Source of the DNA: an uncultured Oscillospiraceae bacterium
GTDB taxonomy: Bacteria > Bacillota_A > Clostridia > Oscillospirales > Acutalibacteraceae
Length of the DNA: 64,000 nt
Direction of reading: 5' to 3'
Assembly: GCA_910587995.1 (NCBI GenBank)
Contig: CAJUNS010000002.1
Location: 43,162-107,161 of the forward strand
Of the stretch, positions 34,058-42,204 are shown in pieces. The position numbers and the translations under genes are program-made. Below the pieces are notes generated by a model. That model was not told the origin of the DNA. It saw only the letters and a program-made list of their open reading frames with translations, and did no database searches. Every line of letters starts with the position of its first letter. Position 1 is the first letter of the stretch.

Positions 34058-34611
34058 TTTGCGGCCCCCTTTGCCCAGTAGACGGAAAAGCCGAGAATCC
34101 CAGCCAGCACCAGCAAAGCCACCGATGAAACCGGCAGGGAGAAGAGGCCGGCCGCCAGCATGGCCAAGAAGCTGGCCAGGAAGATACCCTTTGCCAAGGG
34201 GCCCATTTTCGCTTTTAAGGCCATTTGCAGGCCGGTGCGGAAAATGAGCACCCCCACGCCCAGCTTAATCCCTTGGAAGGCGCTGGCAATGAGGGGAATC
34301 TCCAAAAAGCCCTCTAAGAATTGGGAGATGAGAAAAATAACGCCGAAGGAGGGCAGCACCACTCCCAGGGTAGCCGCAGCGGCCCCGGAAAGCCCCGCCC
34401 GCTGAAAGCCCACATAGGTGGCGGCGTTAATGGCCACAGGCCCTGGGGTGGACTCCGCCAGGACGGTCATTTGAACCATTTCCTCCTGGGTAATCCATTT
34501 TTTTCGCTCCACACATTGGTCCTCCACCACGGAGATCATGGCATAGCCTCCGCCGAAGGTGAAAAGGCCGATTTTGAAAAAGGTCAAGAAAAGTTCTACA
34601 ATTGGCTTCAT
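34054..34611 (-). CDS. chromate transporter family protein, first half of a pair
   Basis: A 185-residue membrane protein with FFKIGLFTFGGGYAMISVVE and AESTPGPVAINAATYVGFQ, the paired-CHR motifs. The ATG at 34611 is preceded by GGGAGG with six-base spacing and gives MKPIVELFLTFFKIG; the longer open frame upstream has no such site. It overlaps the second subunit by four bases. Confidence 0.92.
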   Translation of the reverse strand: MKPIVELFLTFFKIGLFTFGGGYAMISVVEDQCVERKKWITQEEMVQMTVLAESTPGPVAINAATYVGFQRAGLSGAAAATLGVVLPSFGVIFLISQFLEGFLEIPLIASAFQGIKLGVGVLIFRTGLQMALKAKMGPLAKGIFLASFLAMLAAGLFSLPVSSVALLVLAGILGFSVYWAKGAAK

Positions 34612-34625
34612 AAACATCCTCCCGC

Positions 34626-34656
34626 ATAAAAAGGGGACCCTCAGCGGGTCCCTTTT
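34626..34656 (-). terminator. terminator of the tRNA-modification operon
   Basis: On the minus strand GGGACCC-GCTGA-GGGTCCC followed by CTTTTTAT. It overlaps the last codons of the TtcA-like gene. Confidence 0.8.
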
Positions 34657-35471
34657 GCGTTGTACCCCTCCAAAAAGCTGTGCTCCCCGCCGCTGGTTTT
34701 GTAGCCCGGGAAGGTATCCAGGCACACCGCGTGAAGGCTTTGAAACACATTTTTTTCAATATTGGGGTTGGTCTCTTTCAGCCGGGCCAGCAGCTCCTTC
34801 ACTTCCTGCCGCTTGGAGCCGCCGCAGGGAGCGGCTTTCTCCGTAAACCGGCAGGCACACTGCAAAAATTCCAGCTCATTGTACCGCATCCAGGCCAAAA
34901 TAGCCTCCTCATGCACCCGGTATAGGGGGCGGATCAGCTCCATGCCGGGATAGTTGGCGCTGTGGAGCTTGGGGGGCATGCATTGCAGCTGGGCCCCGTA
35001 AAACATGGCCAGCACCGTGGTTTCAATCACATCGTTAAAGTGGTGGCCTAAGGCGATTTTATTGCAGCCCAGCTCCCGGGCCCGCTTGTAAAGATGCCCC
35101 CGGCGCATGCGGGCGCACAGGTAGCAGGGATTCTTCTCCGCCCAGTCCGCCACTTGAAACACGTCCGTCTCAAAAATGTGCAGGTCCAGGCCCAAAAGGG
35201 TCCCGTTGGCCTCCAGACGGGCCCGGTTTTGGGGGCTGTAGCCAGGGTCCATGGCCAAAAATTCCAGCCCGAAGGGAAAATCCGAGTGCCGCTGAAGCAG
35301 CCGCATCAGCACCGCCAGGAGCATGGAATCCTTGCCTCCCGAGACGCACACAGCCACCCGGTCCCCCTCTTCCAGCAGCTGGTAGGTTTTGATTCCGGCC
35401 ACAAAAGGGGCCCAGATGGTTTTGCGGTATTTTTTGGTCAGGCTCCATGGAGCCCGTTCCGCCGGGGTCAT
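34641..35471 (-). CDS. TtcA-like PP-loop ATPase, tRNA 2-thiolation family
   Basis: A 276-residue ATP-pyrophosphatase of the TtcA/TtuA group. AVCVSGGKDSMLL is the PP-loop, NPCYLCARMRRG carries a CxxC pair, and ALGHHFNDVIETTVLAMFYG is the third family motif. Two further cysteines occur in LQCACRF and PCGGSKR. TtcA members use an iron-sulfur cluster to thiolate cytidine 32 of tRNA; the exact target nucleoside here is not certain. GGAGGG precedes the ATG at 35471. That start overlaps the tcdA stop by four bases, so the two are translationally coupled. Confidence 0.88.
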   Translation of the reverse strand: MTPAERAPWSLTKKYRKTIWAPFVAGIKTYQLLEEGDRVAVCVSGGKDSMLLAVLMRLLQRHSDFPFGLEFLAMDPGYSPQNRARLEANGTLLGLDLHIFETDVFQVADWAEKNPCYLCARMRRGHLYKRARELGCNKIALGHHFNDVIETTVLAMFYGAQLQCMPPKLHSANYPGMELIRPLYRVHEEAILAWMRYNELEFLQCACRFTEKAAPCGGSKRQEVKELLARLKETNPNIEKNVFQSLHAVCLDTFPGYKTSGGEHSFLEGYNAKGTR

Positions 35472-36184
35472 GGGCGTCCCTCCATTTGAATCAAGTCTTT
35501 GACGCATTCCCCGGCCATAATGAGCCCCGCCACAGAGGGCACAAAGGCCACGCTGCCGGGTACGGGCCGGTCCGCGCCGGGTAAGGCCTCCACAGGCCGG
35601 GGAGGCTCCTGAGAATACACCACCTTCAGCCGGTTAACCCCCCGCTTGCGCAGCTCCTTGCGCAAAATGCGGGCCAGGGGGCACATGCTGGTCTCATAAA
35701 GGTCCGCTACCTGGAAGGCGGTGGGGTCCAGCTTGTTGCCCGCCCCCATGGCGCTGAGAATGGGTACGCCCTCTCCCACGGCCCGCTCAATCAGGGCCAG
35801 TTTTGCGGTCATATTGTCGATGCAGTCCAGAATGTAGTCAAAGGGGGCAAAGTCCAGCCGGGTCCCGGGGGCGTAGAAAAAGGGATGCTCCACCAGCCGG
35901 AGGGCGGGGGAGATCTCCCGCAGCCGCTGGGCGGCGGCTTGGACTTTAAGCTGGCCCAGCGTAGCGGTGGTGGCAAAGAGCTGGCGGTTCAAGTTGGTGA
36001 CGCTGTACACGTCCCCATCAATTAAATCCACTGCCCCCACTCCGCAGCGCACCAGGGCCTCAGCGGCATGGCCCCCCACGCCGCCCAGGCCGAACACAGC
36101 CACCCGGGCTTTTTCCAGGCGCTCCAAGGCTTCCCGGCCCAGGAGCAGTTCTTCTCTTGCAAACGCGGTTTCCATTTCAGTCAT
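35468..36184 (-). CDS. tcdA: tRNA threonylcarbamoyladenosine dehydratase
   Basis: E1-like enzyme that cyclises t6A at position 37 of tRNA using ATP. The 238-residue protein shows VAVFGLGGVGGHAAEALVR (nucleotide-binding loop), DLIDGDVYSVTNLNRQ, DYILDCIDNMTAKLALI and AMGAGNKLDPTAFQVADLYE, which fit TcdA (CsdL/YgdL) better than ThiF or MoeB. The start at 36184 (MTEMETAF) overlaps by four bases the stop of a possible 25-codon leader ORF. The downstream neighbour is a second tRNA-modification gene. Confidence 0.92.
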   Translation of the reverse strand: MTEMETAFAREELLLGREALERLEKARVAVFGLGGVGGHAAEALVRCGVGAVDLIDGDVYSVTNLNRQLFATTATLGQLKVQAAAQRLREISPALRLVEHPFFYAPGTRLDFAPFDYILDCIDNMTAKLALIERAVGEGVPILSAMGAGNKLDPTAFQVADLYETSMCPLARILRKELRKRGVNRLKVVYSQEPPRPVEALPGADRPVPGSVAFVPSVAGLIMAGECVKDLIQMEGRP

Positions 36185-36258
36185 CCGGTCCCCCGCGGGC
36201 AGTGGGTCAGGTCCGCTGCGGCCTTGGCGGGCGCGGCGCTCATATGATACACAATCAC
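36181..36258 (-). CDS. possible 25-codon leader ORF coupled to tcdA
   Basis: GTG start at 36258 preceded by GAGGAGGGGAGAG, giving MIVYHMSAAPAKAAADLTHC and five more residues. Its TGA stop overlaps the ATG of tcdA (ATGA, 36181-36184). The strong ribosome-binding site and exact overlap argue for translation; the short length and lack of known relatives argue for caution. Confidence 0.35.
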   Translation of the reverse strand: MIVYHMSAAPAKAAADLTHCPRGTG

Positions 36259-36273
36259 GGGCTCTCCCCTCCT

Positions 36274-36453
36274 CTACTTGTCCTCCGGCCATAGCGCCAT
36301 CGCCAGGCCAACGGCTCCCAGCAGGATGAATATGGCCGCCCACCAGATCTCAAAGAAGGCGAAGTCGAACCTGGTCCAGCCCATTGCGTTAAAGCCCAGG
36401 GTCAGCAGGATGCTGAACAGCAACAGGGCGAGTCCTTTTATTTTTCGTTCCAT
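36274..36453 (-). CDS. small two-helix membrane protein
   Basis: A 59-residue protein, MERKIKGLALLLFSILLTLG..., with helices at about 6-22 and 31-53, ending WPEDK. The ATG at 36453 is preceded by GGGAAGTG with good spacing; an in-frame GTG at 36462 is less well placed. It begins 15 bases after the rubredoxin-flavoprotein stop and is probably cotranscribed. Function unknown. Confidence 0.7.
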   Translation of the reverse strand: MERKIKGLALLLFSILLTLGFNAMGWTRFDFAFFEIWWAAIFILLGAVGLAMALWPEDK

Positions 36454-36468
36454 CTGGTTCACTTCCCG

Positions 36469-37170
36469 TTATTTTTTCCGCACAAAGGCTTTCTTGGGCA
36501 TTTTGCAGATGGGGCAGGACCAGTCGGCGGGCAGCTCCTCGAAGCCGAAGTTGGGGTCCTTGTACTCATAGCCGCACACCGAGCACACAAAGCGTTCGCC
36601 TGTAATGCGCTGGCCGCTCAGTTGGTTGGGCAGGTAGGTGGGAGCCTTTTGGGGAGAGACGCCGCCCAGCTGCTCCACATAGTACTGGTAGGTCATGGGC
36701 TTGAGCTTCTCGTGCTTTCCGGCGGACTCCACTCCGGCGGTCTCGTCGCTTCCGGCGATGATCTCCGCCACAAAGAGCTCCTGGCCGCCTGTGGCCAGCT
36801 TGGCCTTAACCTGGCAGAGGAACCAGCAGCAGGTGTTTTCCTTAATCACCGGCACGCCCTCCATCAGCACCTTGTGGCGGATGTTGTCCAGCTTGCCCCC
36901 ATGCCGCCCGGAGGTGAAGCCTAGGGCGCCGATCACCGTGGCGGGGGTCTGCTCGGAGAGTACGGAGATGGTAAACACGCCGCTCTCCTCAATGCACTGG
37001 CAGCTGTAGTTCTCCGTGTTCATGGAGAGGGCCACCAGAGGCGGGGCGGAGGGAGAGGTTTTGGTCACCTGCATCACCGTGTTGACGATGCAGGCGCTGG
37101 GGCCCTGCTGGCCTTTGACCCCAATGGCGTACATGCCGTATGTGATATTTCCAAGAACGATTGGTTTCAT
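36469..37170 (-). CDS. high-molecular-weight rubredoxin (flavin reductase-rubredoxin fusion)
   Basis: A 233-residue redox protein. Residues 1 to about 160 are a flavin reductase-like FMN-binding domain (GNITYGMYAIGVKG, PLVALSMNTENYS, GFTSGRHGGKLDNI). The C-terminal 45 residues are a complete rubredoxin with FVCSVCGYEY and WSCPICKMPK, giving the four iron-ligand cysteines. Such fusions pass electrons from NADH to flavodiiron proteins that remove oxygen or nitric oxide in anaerobes such as Moorella. The flavodiiron partner is not in the window. AAAGGAG precedes the ATG. Confidence 0.93.
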   Translation of the reverse strand: MKPIVLGNITYGMYAIGVKGQQGPSACIVNTVMQVTKTSPSAPPLVALSMNTENYSCQCIEESGVFTISVLSEQTPATVIGALGFTSGRHGGKLDNIRHKVLMEGVPVIKENTCCWFLCQVKAKLATGGQELFVAEIIAGSDETAGVESAGKHEKLKPMTYQYYVEQLGGVSPQKAPTYLPNQLSGQRITGERFVCSVCGYEYKDPNFGFEELPADWSCPICKMPKKAFVRKK

Positions 37171-37207
37171 AGTTCGCTCCTTTCATGGGCGGGCGCGGGG
37201 CGGGGAA

Positions 37208-38464
37208 TCAGCCGTACAGGGGGTACCGGCCGCAGATGCTGTCCACCCGTCCGCGCAGGGCTTCCATCTTTTCTTCAAAGCCGTCCTCCATGCACAGGGC
37301 GATGCAGGCGGCAATTTCGTCCATATCGGCCTCCAGCAGGCCCCGGGTGGTTACGGCGGGGGTGCCCAGCCGCACGCCGCTGGTGACAAAGGGGCTGCGG
37401 GGTTCGCCGGGCACGGTATTCTTGTTGGCGGTGATGTAGATCTCGTCCAGCCGCCGTTCCAGCTCTTTGCCGGTAAGCTCCAGGCCCTTCAAGTCCACCA
37501 GCATCAGGTGGTTGTCGGTGCCGCCGGAGACCAGCTTTACGCCCCGGCTCATCAGCCCCTGGGCCAGGGCGGCGGCGTTTTTCACCACCTGTTCGCCATA
37601 GGCCTGGAACGCGGGGCTCAGGGCCTCGCCTAAGCATACGGCTTTGGCGGCGATGATATGCATCAGCGGCCCGCCCTGGGTGCCGGGAAAAATAGCCTTG
37701 TCAATCTGCTTGGCATACTCCTCCTTGCACAGGATGAGCCCGCCCCGGGGGCCCCGGAGGGTCTTGTGGGTGGTGGTGGTTACAATGTCCGCGTAGGGGA
37801 CCGGGTTCTGGTGCTGGCCCGCGGCCACAAGGCCCGCAATGTGGGCCATGTCTACCATCAGTTTGGCTCCGCAGGCCTGGGCGATCTCCTGGAACTTCTG
37901 AAAATCGATGGCACGGGGATAAGCGCTGGCGCCGGCCACAATGAGCTTGGGCTTCTCCTTCATGGCCAGGTCCATCACCTTGTCATAGTCAATGCGGCCC
38001 GTGTCCGGGTCCACGCCATAGGCCACAAAGTTGTACAGCGCGCCGGACATATTCACCGGGGAGCCGTGGGACAGGTGGCCGCCTTCGGAAAGGTTCATGC
38101 CCAGCACCGTGTCGCCGGGCTGCAGCAGGGCGAAATACACCGCCAGGTTGGCCTGGGCCCCGGAGTGGGGCTGCACATTGGCGTGGTCCGCCCCAAAGAG
38201 CCGGCAGGCCCGGTCCCGGGCGATGTCTTCCACCTCGTCCACATGGACGCAGCCCCCGTAATACCGGTGGGCCGGGTAGCCCTCCGCGTATTTGTTGGTG
38301 AGCACAGTGCCCATAGCGGCCATCACCGCCGGGGAGACGATATTCTCCGAGGCGATGAGCTCCAGGTTGCGGCGCTGGCGGGCCAGCTCCTTGTCCATGG
38401 CCGCGCCCACAGCGGGGTCCTGGGCGGACACAAAGCCGATGGTATCCATTAAGTCCTTGAACAT
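37208..38464 (-). CDS. glyA: serine hydroxymethyltransferase
   Basis: PLP enzyme that interconverts serine and glycine with tetrahydrofolate, the main source of one-carbon units. The 418-residue protein shows LELIASENIVSPAVMAAMG, EGYPAHRYYGGC, NVQPHSGAQANLAVYFALL and the PLP lysine in ADIVTTTTHKTLRGPRGG. AGGAGGAA lies before the ATG. The rubredoxin-flavoprotein gene starts 37 bases downstream and may be cotranscribed. One-carbon units from this enzyme supply ThyX, also encoded here. Confidence 0.96.
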   Translation of the reverse strand: MFKDLMDTIGFVSAQDPAVGAAMDKELARQRRNLELIASENIVSPAVMAAMGTVLTNKYAEGYPAHRYYGGCVHVDEVEDIARDRACRLFGADHANVQPHSGAQANLAVYFALLQPGDTVLGMNLSEGGHLSHGSPVNMSGALYNFVAYGVDPDTGRIDYDKVMDLAMKEKPKLIVAGASAYPRAIDFQKFQEIAQACGAKLMVDMAHIAGLVAAGQHQNPVPYADIVTTTTHKTLRGPRGGLILCKEEYAKQIDKAIFPGTQGGPLMHIIAAKAVCLGEALSPAFQAYGEQVVKNAAALAQGLMSRGVKLVSGGTDNHLMLVDLKGLELTGKELERRLDEIYITANKNTVPGEPRSPFVTSGVRLGTPAVTTRGLLEADMDEIAACIALCMEDGFEEKMEALRGRVDSICGRYPLYG

Positions 38465-38511
38465 GATGGTTCCTCCTGTGTTTATATGATTTTACGTCTG
38501 CCGGAGTATGA

Positions 38512-38619
38512 TAGTAAACGCACTGGAAAATCAGTATTCACTGATTTTCCAGCAGGGCGGCGCGGGCACGCCCGCGCGCCTGGTTCAAAAGAGGTGTCAC
38601 CTCTTTTGAACCGCGTTAA
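38512..38619 (-). repeat. three-hairpin repeat, full copy (copy 4)
   Basis: TAGTAAACGC, hairpin GGAAAATCAGT/ACTGATTTTCC, GC hairpin GGCGCGGGC/GCCCGCGCG, hairpin TTCAAAAGAGGTG/CACCTCTTTTGAA, CGCGTTAA. The first stem has GG/CC where other copies have TTG/CAA, a paired change. The right end supplies the stop codon of the 38616 gene. Confidence 0.85.
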
Positions 38620-39077
38620 GGATAGGAGGGCGGGAACAGCCCCTGGGTCAAGTTGACGAACCGGTCCGGCTGCTTTAGGTGGCGGGCTTCCCCGTTCCAC
38701 CAGCCGGTGATCCAGTTGGCCCCGGCGGAAAGCTCCCGGCCATCCCGCAAAGTATACGTGATAGTCACGTCAGGGCCCACTCCCACCGAGCTCTCCGAGG
38801 GGGGCGTGAAGGGCAGGTAGTTTAGGGTGTTCAGCAGCTTCACCGCCAGCTCAATCTGTTCTGGGTCCGTGTAGGTTTGGGGCGCTTCCCCGGCATGGGC
38901 CACCGTGACGCTGGCCACTTGCCGGGGGCTTGGCACGTCCCACAAGGGCGCCCCGTTGACCACCACAAACAGAGCGGCGGTCAGGGCTCCGGCCAGCAGC
39001 GCGGGCAAAAGCAGGGTCCGCAGCCCCTTCCAAAGCCTGGCTTTCAGCCGGAAAGCGGGCATGGCGGCGTCAGGCAT
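38616..39077 (-). CDS. hypothetical membrane-anchored protein
   Basis: A 153-residue protein with one N-terminal helix (LLLPALLAGALTAALFVVV) and an extracytoplasmic domain that includes TYTDPEQIELAVKLLNTLNY and DVTITYTLRDGRELSAGANW. The pattern recalls small DUF5301-like domains, which I cannot confirm. The ATG at 39077 overlaps the coaBC stop by eight bases, so it is translationally coupled. The stop codon lies inside a three-hairpin repeat, so the C-terminus may have been reset by insertion of that element. Confidence 0.7.
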   Translation of the reverse strand: MPDAAMPAFRLKARLWKGLRTLLLPALLAGALTAALFVVVNGAPLWDVPSPRQVASVTVAHAGEAPQTYTDPEQIELAVKLLNTLNYLPFTPPSESSVGVGPDVTITYTLRDGRELSAGANWITGWWNGEARHLKQPDRFVNLTQGLFPPSYP

Positions 39078-40275
39078 GGCGGCCGCCCCGCAGTTCCCCA
39101 ATGCGGTCCAGCAGCCGGTGGGCGGCCTCCTCCTTGCTCATAAGCGGCAGGGGCTCTTCGCCCTCCGGCGAGACCAGCGTCAGCACATTGGTGGAGCCCC
39201 CAAAGCCCGCGCCTTCCTGGCGCAGAGAGTTGGCGGCGACCAGATCCAGGTTTTTCTTTTGCAGTTTTTTCCGGCTGTTCTCTATAAGGTTTTCTGTCTC
39301 CATGCTGAAGCCGCACAGGAACTGTCCCGGTTTTTTATGCTCCCCCAGCCAGAGGAGGATATCCTGGGTGCGCTCCAAGGTCAGGGCCATGCCCTGGCCT
39401 TCGGCCTTCTTTATTTTGTGGTCCGCGGTTTCCCCTGGGCGGTAATCAGCCACGGCGGCGGCTTTGATGATGATATCCTGCTCACCGGCCCGCCCGGCGA
39501 CGGCCTGAAACATCTCCTCCGCGCTGACCACGTCCACGCAGTCCACATAGGCGGGCGGTTTTAAGGCTGTGGGGCCGCTGACCAGAGTGACCAAAGCCCC
39601 CCGGGCGGCGGCGGCCCGGGCGATTTCATACCCCATTTTTCCGGTGGAATGATTGGTCAGGTACCGCACTGGGTCCAGGGCCTCTTGGGTAGGCCCGGCG
39701 GTAACCAGCACCCGCAGGCCGGAGAGGTCCTTGCCGCAGCGGATGGCGTGGTCCACAGCCTCCAGCAGGTCCTCGGGCTCGGGCATTTTGCCGGCGCCCA
39801 CCGCGCCGCAGGCCAGCCGCCCGGTAGCGGGCTCAATAATCTGCCAGCCGTACCGGCGGAGGATATTGAGATTATCCTGGGTGACGGGGTTTTGGTACAT
39901 GCGGGTGTTCATGGCCGGGGCAACGAGCTTGGGACAGTCGCAGGCCAGAATGGTGGTGGAGAGCATGTCGTCGGCAATGCCGTGGGCGGCTTTGGCGATG
40001 ATGTTCGCCGTGGCGGGGGCCACCAGGAGCAGGTCCGCCTTGTCGGCCAGGGCAACGTGCTCCACATGGCTTTGAAAGTTCCGGTCAAAGGTATCCACCA
40101 TGGCCCGGGTGTGGGTGAGGGACTCAAAGGTGTGGGGGAGGATGAACTCCGTGGCGTTTTTGGTCATTACCACCTCCACATGGTAGCCGCGCTGGGTGAG
40201 CTTGGAAGCCAGGGCGGCGGATTTATAGCAGGCGATGCCGCCGGTTACGCCCAAGACGACAGTTTTTTGTTTCAC
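39070..40275 (-). CDS. coaBC: bifunctional phosphopantothenoylcysteine decarboxylase/synthetase
   Basis: Joins cysteine to 4'-phosphopantothenate (CoaB) and decarboxylates the product (CoaC) on the way to coenzyme A. The flavoprotein CoaC half has LGVTGGIACYKSAALASKL, the active-site histidine region SHVEHVALADKADLLLVAPATAN (read in two parts) and PAMNTRMY. The CoaB half has LVTAGPTQEALDPVRYLTN and ADYRPGE, and an AANSL motif near the end. GTG start at 40275, seven bases after AAGGAGG, giving 401 residues. It is divergent from panT-coaX, so pantothenate uptake and three steps of CoA synthesis are grouped. Confidence 0.95.
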   Translation of the reverse strand: MKQKTVVLGVTGGIACYKSAALASKLTQRGYHVEVVMTKNATEFILPHTFESLTHTRAMVDTFDRNFQSHVEHVALADKADLLLVAPATANIIAKAAHGIADDMLSTTILACDCPKLVAPAMNTRMYQNPVTQDNLNILRRYGWQIIEPATGRLACGAVGAGKMPEPEDLLEAVDHAIRCGKDLSGLRVLVTAGPTQEALDPVRYLTNHSTGKMGYEIARAAAARGALVTLVSGPTALKPPAYVDCVDVVSAEEMFQAVAGRAGEQDIIIKAAAVADYRPGETADHKIKKAEGQGMALTLERTQDILLWLGEHKKPGQFLCGFSMETENLIENSRKKLQKKNLDLVAANSLRQEGAGFGGSTNVLTLVSPEGEEPLPLMSKEEAAHRLLDRIGELRGGRHA

Positions 40276-40339
40276 AAGTAGGCCTCCTTGTTTACATAAC
40301 GAAGCAGAGTAGGGGAGAGGGAACAAGCTAACAATATCT

Positions 40340-40368
40340 AGTATACCAAATTTGCGCCGGGATGTAAA
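40340..40368 (-). promoter_or_regulatory. promoter of coaBC
   Basis: On the minus strand TTTACA (40363-40368), 17 bases, TATACT (40340-40345). It lies 62 bases from the divergent panT promoter. Confidence 0.75.
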
Positions 40369-40429
40369 GAATAAAAGAAGAAAGGAACCAAACCCCAGGC
40401 AGAAACCAAAAAACAAGCCCCCCGCCCCC

Positions 40430-40458
40430 TTGCAAAATGCCGGCGGAGCGGATATAAT
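40430..40458 (+). promoter_or_regulatory. promoter of panT-coaX
   Basis: TTGCAA (40430-40435), 17 bases, TATAAT (40453-40458). The leader to the panT start is about 115 bases. Confidence 0.72.
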
Positions 40459-40472
40459 AGGAACCGCCCCAA

Positions 40473-40525
40473 CGGCGCAGGGTCCAGCCTGTACCTGCCG
40501 GACAGGACTGGAACGCACCGCGCCG
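40473..40525 (+). promoter_or_regulatory. structured leader of panT
   Basis: An outer stem CGGCGC/GCGCCG (40473-40478 and 40520-40525) encloses an inner stem TCCAGCCTGT/ACAGGACTGGA (40483-40512). No T-run follows. I do not match it to a known riboswitch; it could regulate translation of the pantothenate transporter. Confidence 0.45.
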
Positions 40526-40581
40526 GGGCAGACTACAAACGCGCCGCATCCCCATGGGAGCGGCAGCAGGAGGTAATGATT

Positions 40582-41310
40582 ATGACAAATTCCGTCCCGA
40601 AACCCCAGAGCGCCCAAAAGCTGCAAGACCTGGTGCTCACCGCCCTGTTTACGGCCCTGCTGCTGGTGATGGGCTTCACGCCCCTGGGCCTTATCGACCT
40701 GCCCATTCTCAAAGCCACCATCCTCCATGTGCCGGTGATCATCGGCTCGGTGCTGCTGGGGCCGAAGAAAGGCGCTTTTTTAGGGGCCGTTTTTGGGGCC
40801 ATCAGCCTGTGGAAGAACACCATGGCCCCCAGCCTGCTGAGCTTCGCCTTTTCGCCGCTGGTGCCTCTGCCTGGGGAAAACCATGGCTCTTTCTGGGCGC
40901 TGGCCATCTGCTTTGCGCCCCGGATTCTGGTGGGCGTGGCCCCCTGGTTTGTAGCCTGGGGCTTCCGGAGCCTCTCCAAAAGCAGCTTGGCGCTGCGGGG
41001 CATTGGTTATGGTTTGGCCGGAGCGGTGGGCTCGGCGGTCAACACCGGGCTGGTCATGGGCCTGATGGGCCTGGTGCTGGGGGATGCCTTTGCCGCCGCT
41101 CAGGGCGTGGCCCATGACCTGGCCGCTGGGATGATTCTCACCCTGTCCTTTGCCAACGGTGTGCCCGAGGCCATTGCCGCCGCCCTTTTAACGCCGGTGG
41201 TCTGCCTGGGGCTGGAGCGGATTTTGCGGGTGGACCCGGGCCTGCGCAAGGGCCAAAGCCTGCCGGAGCATCCCACCCAAAAGGAGAAAACGGATGATAC
41301 TGACCATTGA
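40582..41310 (+). CDS. panT: ECF transporter S component, pantothenate type
   Basis: A 242-residue membrane protein with about six helices. TALFTALLLVMGFTPLGLID, HVPVIIGSVLLGPKKGAFLGAVFG (read in two parts) and TGLVMGLMGLVLG match the PanT group of ECF substrate-binding subunits. The location supports pantothenate: coaBC is divergent and coaX overlaps its end by 17 bases. A polar C-terminal tail follows the last helix. The second ATG (40582) is well spaced from AGGAGG; the first (40576) is too close. The shared energising module is not in the window. Confidence 0.88.
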   Translation: MTNSVPKPQSAQKLQDLVLTALFTALLLVMGFTPLGLIDLPILKATILHVPVIIGSVLLGPKKGAFLGAVFGAISLWKNTMAPSLLSFAFSPLVPLPGENHGSFWALAICFAPRILVGVAPWFVAWGFRSLSKSSLALRGIGYGLAGAVGSAVNTGLVMGLMGLVLGDAFAAAQGVAHDLAAGMILTLSFANGVPEAIAAALLTPVVCLGLERILRVDPGLRKGQSLPEHPTQKEKTDDTDH

Positions 41311-42082
41311 TATTGGCAACACCAACACGGTGCTGGGCTGCTGGCAGGGGGAAAAGCTGATCCTCACGGTGCGGCTGCACACCAACCGGGACCAGACCGC
41401 CGATGAATACTGCCTGCTGGTGGCCGGGCTTCTGAAAAACCGGGGCATTGCCCCCAGCGGGATCAGCGGGGGTATTTTGTCCAGCGTGGTGCCGGAGCTG
41501 AAAAAAGTGATGAAGGACGCCATGGAGCTGATGACGGGCCGGAGCTTTCTCTGCGTGGGGGCTGGGCTCAAGACCGGGCTGAACATCCGCATGGACAACC
41601 CGGCCCAGCTGGGAGCGGACCTGGTGGTGGACGCGGTAGCGGCCCTGGCCAAGTACCCGCCGCCCTTGGTAATTTTCGACATGGGCACCGCCACAACCAT
41701 GTCCGTCATTGACCCCACGGGGGCTTACCTGGGGGGCATGATCATCCCCGGCCTGCGGCTTTCGGTAGACGCTTTGAGCGCCCGGGCGGCCCAGCTGCCC
41801 TATATCCACCTGGGCCCGCCGGAGCGGTTCATTGGCAGCAACACCATTGACTGCATGCAGGCGGGAGCGGTATATGGCAGCGCCTTGATGATCGACGGGC
41901 TGATCCGCCGGACCGGGGAGGAGCTGGGCTGCCCGGTTACCGCTGTGGCCACAGGAGGCCTGATGGCCGTGGTGCACCCCTACTGCCGGGAGCCTTTGCA
42001 CTATGACGGCAATTTGATGCTGGAAGGCCTCCATCTGCTCTACAAGAAAAACCGGAAGCCCGAGGGGGCTGCCGGTTCTTAA
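41294..42082 (+). CDS. coaX: type III pantothenate kinase
   Basis: Phosphorylates pantothenate, the first step of coenzyme A synthesis. The 262-residue protein shows MILTIDIGNTNTVLGCW (phosphate loop), DNPAQLGADLVVDAVAAL, FDMGTATTMSVID and GGMIIPGLRLSVDAL, all typical of CoaX and unlike the type I or II enzymes. The start lies 17 bases inside panT, with AAAAGGAG upstream. A strong terminator follows. Confidence 0.96.
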   Translation: MILTIDIGNTNTVLGCWQGEKLILTVRLHTNRDQTADEYCLLVAGLLKNRGIAPSGISGGILSSVVPELKKVMKDAMELMTGRSFLCVGAGLKTGLNIRMDNPAQLGADLVVDAVAALAKYPPPLVIFDMGTATTMSVIDPTGAYLGGMIIPGLRLSVDALSARAAQLPYIHLGPPERFIGSNTIDCMQAGAVYGSALMIDGLIRRTGEELGCPVTAVATGGLMAVVHPYCREPLHYDGNLMLEGLHLLYKKNRKPEGAAGS

Positions 42083-42117
42083 AAGACGCTGAGAAGCGCT
42101 GGGCTGGCCTCAGCGCG

Positions 42118-42177
42118 AAAGGACCTGTTCCCAGGCGGAATCCATCCGCCAGGGAGCGGGTCCTTCTTTGTTATTTT
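42118..42177 (+). terminator. terminator of panT-coaX
   Basis: AAAGGACC...GGCGGA pairs with TCCGCC...GGTCCTT in a stem of about 20 bases, followed by CTTTGTTATTTTT. A second hairpin (GCGCTG/CAGCGC) precedes it at about 42096-42116. Confidence 0.85.
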
Positions 42178-42204
42178 TGGCGCGGTTAAGGAGAAAATCT
42201 CCCG

